This document shows, in pieces, positions 27,473 through 36,415 of a DNA stretch of 64,000 nt. The stretch's first letter is position 1; each line of letters begins with the position of its first letter. Origin of the DNA: Propionibacteriaceae bacterium AM104-82 (GTDB taxonomy: Bacteria; Actinomycetota; Actinomycetes; Propionibacteriales; Propionibacteriaceae). The stretch is taken from positions 62,001 through 126,000 of the forward strand of contig JAQDQK010000009.1 in NCBI GenBank assembly GCA_027658995.1. The letters are read 5' to 3'. Under the pieces are notes generated by a model. The model searched no databases, was not told the origin of the DNA, and saw only the letters and a list, made by a program, of their open reading frames with translations. The translations under genes and the position numbers were made by a program.

Positions 27473-28503
27473 TCCCCCTCGCCATGAACGGCTGGACCGT
27501 CACGATCTGGACGGTCGTCATCATCGCGCTCAGCGCCTTCTTCGTTGCCGCAGAGTTCGCCCTGATGGCCGCCAAGCAGCACCGCCTCGAGCGACGCGCG
27601 TCCTCTGCCGCGGGGAGGGCGGCGCTGAAGAACTCCGCCGAACTCACCCTCGTGCTCGCCGGCGCCCAACTCGGCATCACCATCTGCACCCTCGCGCTCG
27701 GCGCCATCACCAAGCCAGCGGTGCACCACGCGCTGATGCCGCTGCTGGAGAGCGGCATGCCGACGGCCGTCGCCGACGTGGTCGCCTTCGTGCTGGCCCT
27801 GATCATCGTCACGTTCCTGCACCTGGTGATCGGCGAGATGGCGCCCAAGTCGTGGGCCATCGCGCACCCCGAGGACTCCTCGGTGCTGCTCGCGCTCCCG
27901 CTGCGCGGCTACATGTGGCTGACCCGCCCGATCCTCAGGGCCATGAACTCCGCGGCCAACTGGCTGGTGAGGCGCGCGGGCGCGGAGCCGGTCAACGAAC
28001 TGGACCACGGCCAGGACGCTGCGGGCCTGCGCGCGCTCGTCGAACACTCCGCGAACGTCGGTGCCCTCGACTCGCGCTACACCGGCTCGCTCGAGCAGGT
28101 GCTGACGCTGCGCGACACGAAGGTCCGCGAGGTGCTCCCCGAACACCAGGTGCTCTCCGAGGTGCCCGTCGACGCGACCCTCGCCGACGTGCAGGAGGTG
28201 ACGCGCTACAGCCGCCACCGGCGGGTGCTGGTCAGGGACGGCGCGCACACCGTCGGCGTCGTCCACGTCCGCGACACGCTCAACGCGCCCGACCTTGCCG
28301 CCCCTGCCCTCACGATTGCACGGACCCCCGTGGTGGTGTCGGCCGACATGGGGCTCGCCACCGCGGTGTCGATGATCCGTCAGGAGCGCACCCAGTTGGC
28401 GATCGTCGTCGACGAGGACCGCGAGGTCGGGGTGCTGACGTTCGAGGACGTGCTGCCGAGCCTGATGCCGTCGGCGATGCTGAGGGCCGAGGAGGCCGCG
28501 TGA
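27469..28503 (+). CDS. Second CNNM/hemolysin-family membrane protein
   Basis: 344 residues, a shorter paralogue of the preceding protein: a DUF21 domain with four helices, then two CBS motifs (near residues 195-325) and no C-terminal CorC_HlyC domain. Paired genes of this type are common in Actinobacteria, where the two proteins may form a heteromer. The ATG at 27469 overlaps the previous stop, so the two are translated together. Its stop overlaps the start of an SMI1/KNR4 protein (GTGA). Confidence 0.88.
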
Positions 28504-29102
28504 CCGGTGCCGACGAGGCGGAGGGGGTCGCGCGGATCCGCGACGTGTTTCCCCGGTTTCGTCGGCTGGTCGAGGACCTGCTCCCCGACAACGCGCCCTT
28601 CCTGCCCGGGGCGAGCCAGGACGACTTGACGCTGCTCGAGTGGGAGTTGGGTTTCCCCGTCCCGCCGGAGTTGCGGGCCATGCTCGAACTCGCCAACGGG
28701 CAGGATCGGCAGGTCGCGCTGGACGGGCCGATCCAGTGGGCGCGGCTGCTGAGCGTCGACGAGGTCGCCTCCACCTACCGGTTCCTCTCCGAGGCGGTCT
28801 CCGACATGGCGGTGCCCGCGGTCCAGCCGAGCCACTACAGCTACGAGGTGATCTCGCCGGGGTGGGTGCCGTTCGCGGAACTGGCCGACTGCTTCTGGTG
28901 CCTCGACATGTCACCGGGCAGCCTGGGCGTCGCGGGCCAGGTGTTCTACCTGCCCAACGTCCCCGACCTCTCGTCTCCTGAGGCGGTCAGTCTCTCGGCG
29001 TTCCTCACCCGGTTCTGCGACGGGGTCGCCGACGGTTCGTTCGAGGTCTCAGAAGGCACCTTCCTGCTACCGCTTGGCGACCGGTCGACACAGCCCGAGT
29101 AG
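28500..29102 (+). CDS. SMI1/KNR4-family protein
   Basis: 200-residue soluble protein. The SMI1/KNR4 (SUKH) core is seen in DDLTLLEWELGFPVPPELRAML near residues 40-62, followed by WxP-type features and a C-terminal beta-rich part. SUKH proteins include immunity proteins against contact-dependent toxins but also housekeeping regulators; no toxin is nearby. GTG at 28500-28502 overlaps the stop of the CNNM gene, so it is coupled to that operon. Its last 36 bases overlap the convergent heme A synthase gene. Confidence 0.75.
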   Translation: MTGADEAEGVARIRDVFPRFRRLVEDLLPDNAPFLPGASQDDLTLLEWELGFPVPPELRAMLELANGQDRQVALDGPIQWARLLSVDEVASTYRFLSEAVSDMAVPAVQPSHYSYEVISPGWVPFAELADCFWCLDMSPGSLGVAGQVFYLPNVPDLSSPEAVSLSAFLTRFCDGVADGSFEVSEGTFLLPLGDRSTQPE

Positions 29103-29984
29103 CCAGGCGAGCGACCACACGATCGTGACGGCGGCGGCCGCGTAGGCCACCGCGACAGGAAGATGGATGCCATTGGTCTGCGTCGACGCGAGTCCTCCCG
29201 CGGAGATCACGACGCCGAGCACCACCTCCACCGCGGTCGCAACGGCCACCAGCAGGCCGGCGAGCCGGAGCCGACGATGCCGCAGCGCGAGCGTCACGAT
29301 CCAGACGATCAGGGCGAGGGCCGCCGCGGCGAAGACGATCCGGACCACCTGCAGCGCCGGGAACCGGTCGATGGCCGGCAGCACCCACAGCGGCCAACTG
29401 AGGCAGCGCGTGAACGACCCCGTTCCCGCGCTCGTGGTGCCCGCGACGACGCTGCCGAGCAGGTGCATCACGATGAGCGTCGCGAGCGTGGTGCGGATCA
29501 GCCGGGCGATCCTTGGCTGCCGCGTCGGCGTCCGGTCCCTGCGCAGCGCGGCGTCCGTGACCGCGATCAGGACCATCGCGACCAGCGCGAAGAGCAGGTC
29601 GAGCAGGCCCAGCGCCAACGGCAGGTGGAACAGGACGATCATCATCCCGAAGACGGCTGATCCGACGCCGCACAGCAGCGCCGCCCACGGGAAGACGCGC
29701 AGGCGCACGTCGGGGGAGCGGCGCCCCAACCAGCCGGAGACGCCCAGCAGGACGAGCGCCGAGAAGCTGATGAAGCGGTGCACGAACTCGATGACGGGGT
29801 TCTCCAGCAGCCCGGGGCGCAGGTCGGGCCCGACCCTGTCGGCGTAGCAGGCAGGCCAGGCCGGGCACGTCGAACTGGAGTCGGTGGCGCACACGACCGC
29901 GCCCAGCAGGACCGTGACGAAGATCAAGGCGTTGGCCCATCGCGTCACGGCGCGGTGCTGCCTCGTCGGTTCGGCGACCAGCAT
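29067..29984 (-). CDS. ctaA: Heme A synthase (CtaA/Cox15)
   Basis: Eight-helix membrane enzyme of 305 residues converting heme O to heme A for cytochrome aa3 oxidase. The four helix-associated histidines are visible in EFVHRFIS, VLFHLPLAL, IVMHLLGS and GIHLPVAV. A Cys pair in CPAWPACY near the N-terminus is the loop cysteine pair of the family. I chose the ATG at 29982-29984, which has GGAGGAGGT about eight bases before it. Implies aerobic respiration as well as the anaerobic module at 3.5-10 kb. Ends inside the convergent SUKH gene. Confidence 0.85.
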   Translation of the reverse strand: MLVAEPTRQHRAVTRWANALIFVTVLLGAVVCATDSSSTCPAWPACYADRVGPDLRPGLLENPVIEFVHRFISFSALVLLGVSGWLGRRSPDVRLRVFPWAALLCGVGSAVFGMMIVLFHLPLALGLLDLLFALVAMVLIAVTDAALRRDRTPTRQPRIARLIRTTLATLIVMHLLGSVVAGTTSAGTGSFTRCLSWPLWVLPAIDRFPALQVVRIVFAAAALALIVWIVTLALRHRRLRLAGLLVAVATAVEVVLGVVISAGGLASTQTNGIHLPVAVAYAAAAVTIVWSLAWLLGLCRPVAKR

Positions 29985-30057
29985 GGGCGCAGACCTCCTC
30001 CGGAGATGACTGCGTTCATCCAATCAGCAGGCGGCCCGGCGCCCGCGTCGGGGTCGG

Positions 30058-30579
30058 CTACCCGGTGGCGTCGTCACCTGTGCCGGTGGCGAGTCGCGCG
30101 GCGATGGCACGGTGGGTCGCCTCATCGAAGGCGACCAGCACGGCCTCGCGCACCCGCGTCGGGGTCTGACGCAGCGTCTCGACGGCGGCGTCGATGGCGT
30201 CGTCCTTGGGCCAGCCGTAGATGCCTGCGCTGATCAGCGGGAAGGCGACGCGCTCGGCGCCCAGTTCGTCGGCGACCTCGAGGCTGCGTCGATAGCACGA
30301 GGTGAGCAGCGAGCGGTCCCGTTCGCCGCCCACATAGTTCGGGCCGACGGTGTGGATCACCCAGCGGGCAGGCAGGTCGCCCGCGGTGGTCCAGCCAGCA
30401 TCGCCGGTGGCGAGCCCGTCGGGGAAGCGTTTGATGCAGTCGGCAAGGATCTGTGGGCCGCCTGCCCGGTGGATGGCGCCGTCGACGCCGCCCCCGCCGC
30501 GCATGGCGCGATTGGCGGCGTTGACCACCGCGTCGACCCGTTGCCGTGTGATGTCGCCGAGCAGAACCGAGATCTCCAT
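30058..30579 (-). CDS. Macro-domain protein (O-acetyl-ADP-ribose deacetylase-like)
   Basis: 173-residue macro domain. Conserved elements: GDITRQRVDAVVNAAN at the start, the GGGGVDGAIH ADP-ribose loop, the central LPARWVIHTVGP, and AFPLISAGIYGWP near the end. These match the MacroD/YmdB class that removes ADP-ribose from proteins or O-acetyl-ADP-ribose. The start is uncertain: ATG at 30577-30579 fits the family N-terminus (MEISVLLGD), another ATG lies three codons upstream. The next gene upstream is a MerR regulator, 25 bases away, in the same direction. Confidence 0.88.
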   Translation of the reverse strand: MEISVLLGDITRQRVDAVVNAANRAMRGGGGVDGAIHRAGGPQILADCIKRFPDGLATGDAGWTTAGDLPARWVIHTVGPNYVGGERDRSLLTSCYRRSLEVADELGAERVAFPLISAGIYGWPKDDAIDAAVETLRQTPTRVREAVLVAFDEATHRAIAARLATGTGDDATG

Positions 30580-30604
30580 GGACCCCATTCTCGGCGCAGC
30601 GGCG

Positions 30605-31249
30605 TCAGGACGCGGGCGTCGGCTCAGGCTGCTGCTGCGCCCCGCCGAAGACCTCGTGCGAAACGGCCTTCTGCGCAAGGCGACGAAGCGTCAGGATGAG
30701 CGGATCCATCAGCACGGTGCCGAGCACCACGCGGCGCAGCGCCTCGGCGGGCGAGTCGGCCGAGCCGGTCATCTCGATGTCCACCTCGGCGATCGAGCGG
30801 GCGGCCTCGATGTAGCGCTCCAACACGTCGGTCGGAAGGTGCAACCCCGCCGCCCTGGCGTGCTCCATGGCCGCGGTGACGGCGCCGGCGAGTTCGAGAT
30901 GGTCGGGGCCCTTGTCCCAGCCGACCTCCGCGAGCACGTCGAGCACCTCGTCCGAGGGCTCGACCGGCTGCGAGGGGAAGGGCAGGCTGCGGTGAGCGAC
31001 CCCGAGGAACTCCCACGGGGAGGTCGGGGGCGTCTCGAGGGCCTCGAGGACGCGTCGGGTGCCCGCGATGCCGACACCTCCGGATTCGAGCAGCGCCCGG
31101 ATCAATCGGACCCTGTCGACGTGGCGCTGGTCGTAGGTGGCGCGGGTGCGGCTCGTCGCGTGTCCGGGCATCAGCAGGCCCTCGCGCAGGTAGTACTTGA
31201 GAGTCGCAACGGGGACATCGGTGGCCGCAGCGAGACCAGAGATCCACAT
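30605..31249 (-). CDS. MerR-family transcriptional regulator
   Basis: 214-residue regulator with an N-terminal MerR helix-turn-helix (MWISGLAAATDVPVATLKYYLREGLL, then TRATYDQRHVDRVRLIRALL) and a long C-terminal effector region without a Cys metal site. I chose the ATG at 31247-31249, because this is where MerR proteins usually begin; an in-frame ATG at 31273 would put eight residues in front. A promoter-like array with an internal inverted repeat lies at 31283-31312 and may be autoregulated. It could control the macro-domain gene behind it or the divergent acetyltransferase. Ligand unknown. Confidence 0.85.
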   Translation of the reverse strand: MWISGLAAATDVPVATLKYYLREGLLMPGHATSRTRATYDQRHVDRVRLIRALLESGGVGIAGTRRVLEALETPPTSPWEFLGVAHRSLPFPSQPVEPSDEVLDVLAEVGWDKGPDHLELAGAVTAAMEHARAAGLHLPTDVLERYIEAARSIAEVDIEMTGSADSPAEALRRVVLGTVLMDPLILTLRRLAQKAVSHEVFGGAQQQPEPTPAS

Positions 31250-31282
31250 GGTTGAATCCGTTTGGGTAAACATCAGGTGGGC

Positions 31283-31312
31283 AGAATATCCACTTCACCC
31301 TTTGGGGTGCAA
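31283..31312 (-). promoter_or_regulatory. Candidate promoter/operator of the MerR regulator gene
   Basis: Reading the minus strand: TTGCAC at 31307-31312, an 18-base spacer and TATTCT at 31283-31288. An inverted repeat CACCC-N4-GGGTG covers 31296-31309. A slightly long spacer holding a palindrome is the classic MerR layout. The predicted transcript would begin close to 31276. The surrounding 31250-31400 is visibly AT-richer than the genome. Confidence 0.5.
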
Positions 31313-31419
31313 TTTAACAAGGCTCTTTACTAACGAAAGGCTACATGGTTTCGCGGTCAACGTCGACCCGGCAATATGCGACGGTCGACCGCACCGTAAA
31401 GCACTGGTAGACATCTCGG

Positions 31420-31920
31420 GTGAGCGATCTCCACATCCGTGCCGCCCGGCCCGACGATCACCCTGGGGCGGCCGCCGTCTGTGCGACCCTCGGTCGCGCG
31501 GTCTGGCCCGAGTCGGCGTTCGAGGAGCGCCCGGACCGGCTCGCGCTGGTCGCCACGCACGAGGGGCGGGTGGTCGGGTTCGCCAAGACCCATCACCACC
31601 CCGAGCCCGACGCTCCGGCGCCCGCAGGGCACTACCTGGGCGGCGTCGTCGTCGCGGAACAGTGGCGGCGCAGGGGTCTGGGGTTCCGGCTGACCGCAGC
31701 CCGCCTCGACTGGATCGCGGGGCGGGCGACGGAGGCGTTCTACTTCACCAACGAGAACAACGCCGCCTCGATCGCGCTGCACGAGCCGTTCGGCTTCCGG
31801 CTCGTCACTGCCCTCCCGACGATCCGCGGCGTCAGCGCCGACGACGGAAAGGCCCTGATCAGGCTCTACCGCTCGGCCCTCGCGGCGCCCCGGAACAGAC
31901 CTGAGATGATGGCCCCATGA
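31420..31920 (+). CDS. GNAT-family acetyltransferase
   Basis: 166-residue Gcn5-related N-acetyltransferase. The acetyl-CoA binding segment VVVAEQWRRRGLGFRLTAAR (near residues 75-95) has the V-x-x-x-R-x-x-G-x-G/A pattern, and the helix with NENNAASIALHEPFGF is typical of motif B. Substrate not predictable. Start is GTG at 31420-31422. The stop overlaps the ATG of the acyl-CoA ligase gene (ATGA), which suggests a shared operon and maybe linked roles in acyl-CoA use. Confidence 0.85.
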   Translation: MSDLHIRAARPDDHPGAAAVCATLGRAVWPESAFEERPDRLALVATHEGRVVGFAKTHHHPEPDAPAPAGHYLGGVVVAEQWRRRGLGFRLTAARLDWIAGRATEAFYFTNENNAASIALHEPFGFRLVTALPTIRGVSADDGKALIRLYRSALAAPRNRPEMMAP

Positions 31921-33623
31921 GTACATCGTCCCTACCCGCACCCTGGACCAAGCACTATCAGCCGGGGGTCCCCGCCGAGATCGAACTGCCCACCGAATCG
32001 CTGGTCGGGCTCTACGAGAGATCGGTGGCGGAGGGAGGTGACGCCGTCGCGCTGGAGTTCTTCGGCAAGGAGACCACCTACGCCGCGCTCGGCGACCAGA
32101 TCTCCCGCGCCGCGGAGGGGTTGCGGCGGCTCGGGGTCAAGGCCGGTGACCGGGTCGCGCTGATCCTGCCCAACTGCCCCCAGCACGTCGCCGCGTTCTA
32201 CGCCGTGCTGCGCCTCGGTGCGATCGTCGTCGAGCACAACCCGCTCTACACCGCCCGCGAACTCCGTCACCTTTTCGAGGACCACGGCGCGCGCGTCGTC
32301 ATCGCGTGGGACGTCGCCGTCGCGAAACTGCGCGAACAGCCCGCCGACATCACGCTCGACGCTATCGTGGCGGTCAACCTGCTGCAGGCATTCCCCACCG
32401 TCAAGCGCCTTGCGCTCAGCCTCCCCATCAAGAAACTGCGGCAGACCCGCAACAAGCTCACCCAGCCCGCGCCCGACACCATCAGTTGGGAGAAGTTGCT
32501 GAGCAACCCGCCGATCGACCCGGGCCACCCGCGTCCGACGGTCGACGACGTCGCGGTCATCCAGTACACCTCCGGCACCACGGGGCAGCCCAAGGGTGCG
32601 ATCCTGACGCACTCCAACCTGTTCTCCAACGCCCGCCAGGGCGAGGCGTGGATGCACGGCGCGCAGTACCGCAAGGAGACGTTCTACGCGATCCTGCCGA
32701 TGTTCCACGCGTTCGGCATGACGCTGTTTCTCACCTACGGCATCCTCAAGCAGGCCCGCCTGGTGCTGTTCCCGCAGTTCGACGTCGACATGGTGCTCGA
32801 CGCCGCCAAGAAGCATCCGCCGACGGTGTACTGCGCGGTCCCGCCGATCTACGAGGCGACGGCCAAGCGCGCCAAGGAGCGCGGCATCTCGCTGCGCAGC
32901 GCCAAGTACTGCATCTCCGGCGCGATGTCGCTTCCCGACTCCACCGTCGAACTGTGGGAGTCCGTCTCGGGTGGGCTGCTCGTCGAGGGCTACGGCATGA
33001 CGGAGGCCTCGCCGGTGTGCCTCGGTAACCCGTTCGCGCCTTCGCGCCGGACCGGCACCATCGGCGTCCCGTTCCCGAGCACCTGGATGAAGGTGGTCGA
33101 CCCCGAGGACCCGACCCGCGAGGTCGCCCAGGGGGAGCGCGGCGAACTGTTGATCCACGGGCCGCAGGTGTTCCAGGGCTACTGGCACAACGAGGCGGAG
33201 ACCGAGAAGACGCTGCTTCCCGGGCGCTGGCTGCGTACCGGTGACATCGTCACGGTCGACGAGGATGGCTTCACCTCGATCGTCGACCGGGTCAAGGAGT
33301 TGATCATCACCGGCGGCTTCAACGTCTCGCCCTCCGAGGTGGAGGCGGTCCTGCTCACGCACCCGGGGGTGCGTGACGTCGCCGTCGTCGGCCTGCCCAA
33401 CGAGGAGGTCGGCGGCGAGCGCGTCATCGCGGCCGTCACCCCGGAACCGGGCACCAGTCTGAGCCACGCCGACCTGCGCTCCTGGTGCAAGGAGCGGCTG
33501 ACCGGCTACAAGGTGCCGCGCGACTTCTACGTCATCGACGAACTGCCAAAGTCGATGCTGGGGAAGGTGCTGCGCAAGCAGGTCCGCGACGATCTCGCTG
33601 CCCTGTCGCCGCTGCCTCACTAG
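31917..33623 (+). CDS. Long-chain fatty acid-CoA ligase (FadD-like)
   Basis: 568-residue AMP-forming acyl-CoA synthetase, activating fatty acids with ATP and CoA at the membrane or in the cytoplasm. The AMP-binding motif YTSGTTGQPKGA lies near residues 220-231, the A5 region EGYGMTEASPV near 360, TGD and the hinge DRVKELIITGGFNVSP near 455-470, and the catalytic lysine in PKSMLGKVLRK near the C-terminus. All are intact. The chain length cannot be told. The gene overlaps the upstream acetyltransferase and is followed 18 bases later by palindromic repeat B. Confidence 0.93.
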   Translation: MSTSSLPAPWTKHYQPGVPAEIELPTESLVGLYERSVAEGGDAVALEFFGKETTYAALGDQISRAAEGLRRLGVKAGDRVALILPNCPQHVAAFYAVLRLGAIVVEHNPLYTARELRHLFEDHGARVVIAWDVAVAKLREQPADITLDAIVAVNLLQAFPTVKRLALSLPIKKLRQTRNKLTQPAPDTISWEKLLSNPPIDPGHPRPTVDDVAVIQYTSGTTGQPKGAILTHSNLFSNARQGEAWMHGAQYRKETFYAILPMFHAFGMTLFLTYGILKQARLVLFPQFDVDMVLDAAKKHPPTVYCAVPPIYEATAKRAKERGISLRSAKYCISGAMSLPDSTVELWESVSGGLLVEGYGMTEASPVCLGNPFAPSRRTGTIGVPFPSTWMKVVDPEDPTREVAQGERGELLIHGPQVFQGYWHNEAETEKTLLPGRWLRTGDIVTVDEDGFTSIVDRVKELIITGGFNVSPSEVEAVLLTHPGVRDVAVVGLPNEEVGGERVIAAVTPEPGTSLSHADLRSWCKERLTGYKVPRDFYVIDELPKSMLGKVLRKQVRDDLAALSPLPH

Positions 33624-33641
33624 CTCGGCGAGGGTGCTGCG

Positions 33642-33721
33642 TTGAGCATGTTTGGTGACTCGTTTCCGATTGGCACGTTCACATAGGCCTTGGGGAGCAT
33701 CGAGCAGCCAAACATGCTCAA
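33642..33721. repeat. 80-bp palindromic intergenic element, copy B
   Basis: Outer inverted repeat TTGAGCATGTTTGG / CCAAACATGCTCAA, 14 bp perfect, with inner arms CTCG / CGAG. The unit is exactly 80 bp and matches copy A at 64 of 80 positions. It lies between convergent genes. Its right arm contributes the TGA stop codon of the hydrolase gene at 33718-33720, so insertion or capture of the element has set that gene's end. Confidence 0.85.
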
Positions 33722-34434
33722 GGTCGGGTCGCGCCCAACCGGTCCACGTGGGCGTGGATCACGGCCCAGGACGCCGGGTCGCGGACCGAACGGAAGTGGC
33801 CGCCGACCGGAAGCGTCTCGTTGACGGCGCCGTCGAGGTGCGATCCGGCCGGGACGACCTGGTCGAAGCTCGGCTGCAGCGACACGATCCGGGCGTTGAC
33901 GGAGCCGTCGACGGCGAGCCCGGCCAGTTCGACGCTCGCCGGGTGGAACAGGCCGAGCGGGGAGCGGCGCACCGCGGCGGTCGCCTGCGCCCGCTCCCAC
34001 AGCACCGACCCGGAGAACGGGGTAGCGACGGCGACCATGCCGATCAGCATCCCCTCGGACCGAGGGTCGCGCAGCATCGCCTTGCCGATCAGCCCGCCCT
34101 TGGAGTGCGCCACCACGACGGCGTCGCGCAGGCCGAGCCGTCCGATCTCGTCGAAGACCCGGTCGACGGAGGTCGCAAGGCCCGACACGTTCCAGCCGAG
34201 CGAGGCCACCGTCGTGACGGGGTGCCCGGCGGCGGACAGCCACGTCGTGAAGGGGCTCAGGTAGCGGGGGTTCTCCAGGATGCCCGGCAGCACCACGACG
34301 GGGATCCGGGCGCAGGCGCCGCCCGGCGTGGGGTGGTCGCTCCGGCGGCCTGGGAGGATCGCCCGGGCCAGGTCGCCCAGCCCGATCGCCCAGTCCCGGG
34401 CGAACGACGCGAGGCGGCCGATGCGCTCACGCAC
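33718..34434 (-). CDS. Alpha/beta hydrolase (lipase-like)
   Basis: 238-residue serine hydrolase. Segments seen: VVVLPGILENPR (oxyanion-hole loop) near residue 45, nucleophile elbow AHSKGG near 125, acid SFDQVVP near 195 and His in VGGHFRS near 215. This order agrees with a lipase/esterase catalytic triad. Its start (34434) overlaps the stop of the next hydrolase gene upstream by eight bases, so the two hydrolases form an operon. Its stop codon comes from palindromic element B, raising the chance that the true ancestral C-terminus was different. Substrate unknown. Confidence 0.8.
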   Translation of the reverse strand: MRERIGRLASFARDWAIGLGDLARAILPGRRSDHPTPGGACARIPVVVLPGILENPRYLSPFTTWLSAAGHPVTTVASLGWNVSGLATSVDRVFDEIGRLGLRDAVVVAHSKGGLIGKAMLRDPRSEGMLIGMVAVATPFSGSVLWERAQATAAVRRSPLGLFHPASVELAGLAVDGSVNARIVSLQPSFDQVVPAGSHLDGAVNETLPVGGHFRSVRDPASWAVIHAHVDRLGATRP

Positions 34435-35167
34435 CGGCGTCCCCGCAGATCAGGTCGGCCACCACGTCGGGCCGGGTGAACATCGCCTGGTGCGAGGCGT
34501 GCGGCACGACCCGGACCTCCGCGCTTCCTGCGGCGCGCTGCCCCAGGTAGTCCAGCCAGTCCCGCGGGGCCGTCTCGTCCAGTTCGCCGGTGATCAGCAG
34601 CACGTCGGCCGGGACGGCGCGGATCCGTTCCTCGATGGGGTAGGCGACCATGATCGGGAAGGTCCGCACGAAGGAGCGCAGCCCGCCGCCGAGCAGCGCC
34701 TTCACCGACGCGGCGGCCGATGGGACCGACTCGCGCGCCGCGGAGCGGGCGAACCGCCAGGCGAGCGTGCGGGGCCTCCGCTCCCGGATGTTGACGACGG
34801 GGGACAGCAGCACGACGCGGGTGGCGATCGTCGGGTCCTGCGCGACCGCTTCCGTGACGACCTGCGTCCCCATCGAGTGCCCCACCCAGACGGCGCTCGT
34901 GACGCCGCTGCGGGCGACCGCCTCCCGCGCCACGCGCGCGAACTGGGAGATCCGCACGGCGTGGTCGGGGTCCTTTGTCGGCCCGAAGCCGGGCAGGTTG
35001 ACGGCGACGACGCGGCCGCGGGTGCGCAGTTGGCGGGCGAGCGGTTCGAAGTAGGAGGCGGCGACGCCGATGCCGTGGATGAGCACGAACGTCTGGTCCT
35101 CGTCGGAGGCGTCGGACGCGACGACCTGTACCTCGAGGTCTTCGATCCGATACATCCACTGCTGCAC
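34427..35167 (-). CDS. Alpha/beta hydrolase
   Basis: 246-residue hydrolase. HGIGV forms the oxyanion-hole loop near residue 31, GHSMG near 95 the nucleophile elbow, GELDETAP near 193 the acidic residue, and PHASHQAMF near 222 carries the catalytic His. The set is complete, as in hydrolases of lipids, lactones or aromatic ring-cleavage products. Start GTG at 35165-35167 has AAGGTGG four bases before it; an ATG four codons later is possible. Followed with an 8-base overlap by the second hydrolase. Confidence 0.85.
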   Translation of the reverse strand: MQQWMYRIEDLEVQVVASDASDEDQTFVLIHGIGVAASYFEPLARQLRTRGRVVAVNLPGFGPTKDPDHAVRISQFARVAREAVARSGVTSAVWVGHSMGTQVVTEAVAQDPTIATRVVLLSPVVNIRERRPRTLAWRFARSAARESVPSAAASVKALLGGGLRSFVRTFPIMVAYPIEERIRAVPADVLLITGELDETAPRDWLDYLGQRAAGSAEVRVVPHASHQAMFTRPDVVADLICGDAGA

Positions 35168-35187
35168 GGGACCACCTTAGAACGCGA

Positions 35188-35221
35188 CGACGGCACGCCC
35201 CCTTCCGGGAGCGTGCCGTCG
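35188..35221 (-). terminator. Hairpin terminator after the multiple-sugar importer operon
   Basis: Perfect 11-bp stem CGACGGCACGC / GCGTGCCGTCG with a 12-base loop. It lies 18 bases past the permease stop on the minus strand. Only a weak U-rich stretch follows. Separates the importer operon from the hydrolase pair. Confidence 0.65.
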
Positions 35222-35239
35222 CGTCGGAAATGTGGAGGA

Positions 35240-36415
35240 TCAGGCCTTGGCGGCCGCGGCCCTCCGCTTGTTCCAGATGTCGAAGGCGACCGCGAGCAGC
35301 AGCACGAGGCCCTTGACGATCTGCTGGATCGACGTCGGGACGCCCATCAACTGCATGCCGTTGGTCATCACGGCCATCACGAGGCCACCGACCATCGCGC
35401 CGCCGACGGTGCCGACACCGCCGGTGACGGCAGCGCCACCGATGAAACAGGCGGCGATGGCGTCGAGTTCGATGCCGTTACCAGCGGCGGGCTGGGCGCC
35501 GTTCGAGCGCGACGAGTAGACGATGCCCGCGATGCCCGCGAGCAGGCCCATGTTCACGTAGGCCATGAACAGCGTCCGCTTCACCTTCACGCCGGAGAGC
35601 AGCGCGGCGTTGAGGTTGCCGCCGATGGCGAAGACGTGGCGACCGTAGATGGTGTTCTTCGACACGTAGCCGTAGATCAGGATCAGCGCGGCGAGGATGA
35701 ACAGCACGATCGGGAAGCCGCGCGAGGTGGCCAGCTTCCAGGCGAAGAACATCACGACGATCGCGATCAGCACCAGCTTGACGATGAACAGCCCGATCGA
35801 CTCGACCTGCTGCTCGTACTTGATGCGGGCCATCCGGGTGCGCCACTGCGACCAGGCGTAGCCCGCGACGGCGAGCGCGCCGACCACCATGGTGAACAGG
35901 TCGAAGCCCATGCCTCCCAACAGTCCGTTGAGGAAGCCTGTCGCGATCCGCTGGTACTCCGGCGTCATGGGGGAGAGCGACACCGAGTCGAGCACCAGGA
36001 ACGTCATGCCGCGGAACAGCAACATGCCCGACAGCGTCACGATGAAGCCGGGGATGCCGACGTATGCGACCCAGAAGCCCTGCCAGGCGCCGATCAGGAG
36101 GCCGACCCCGATGCCTGCGATGACGGCGAGCCACCACGGCATGCCCATCTTGATGATCATCGTCGCCGCGATGGCGCCGACCAGCGCCATCACCGAGCCG
36201 ACCGACAGGTCGATGTGCCCGATGACGATGACGAAGAGCATGCCGATCGCGAGGATCAGGATGTAGGAGTACTGCAGGACGATGTTGGTGACGTTCTGGG
36301 GGTCCAGGAGGACGCCCTTGGTCAGGATCGTGAACAGCAGGGTGATGGCGACGAAGGCGATCAGGATGCCGCTCTGCCGCAGGTTCTTGGTGAACATGTC
36401 CTTGAGGGCGGTCAT
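35240..36415 (-). CDS. mmsB: Multiple-monosaccharide ABC transporter permease (MmsB/XylH-like)
   Basis: 391-residue membrane subunit with about ten to eleven helices. The family motif IGHIDLSVGSVMALVG is clear near residue 65. It is longer than ribose permeases (about 320) because of extra cytoplasmic residues around 180-200, a feature of XylH/GguB-type proteins. The start ATG at 36413-36415 overlaps the ATPase stop (TGATG); a GTG one codon earlier is possible. Works with the ATPase and ChvE-like lipoprotein genes upstream. Confidence 0.9.
   Translation of the reverse strand: MTALKDMFTKNLRQSGILIAFVAITLLFTILTKGVLLDPQNVTNIVLQYSYILILAIGMLFVIVIGHIDLSVGSVMALVGAIAATMIIKMGMPWWLAVIAGIGVGLLIGAWQGFWVAYVGIPGFIVTLSGMLLFRGMTFLVLDSVSLSPMTPEYQRIATGFLNGLLGGMGFDLFTMVVGALAVAGYAWSQWRTRMARIKYEQQVESIGLFIVKLVLIAIVVMFFAWKLATSRGFPIVLFILAALILIYGYVSKNTIYGRHVFAIGGNLNAALLSGVKVKRTLFMAYVNMGLLAGIAGIVYSSRSNGAQPAAGNGIELDAIAACFIGGAAVTGGVGTVGGAMVGGLVMAVMTNGMQLMGVPTSIQQIVKGLVLLLAVAFDIWNKRRAAAAKA

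Noticed and set aside
30588..30678. Longer N-terminus for the macro-domain protein
   Set aside because: The extra residues are Arg/Pro-rich and overlap the MerR gene; the family begins at the MEISVLLGD segment.
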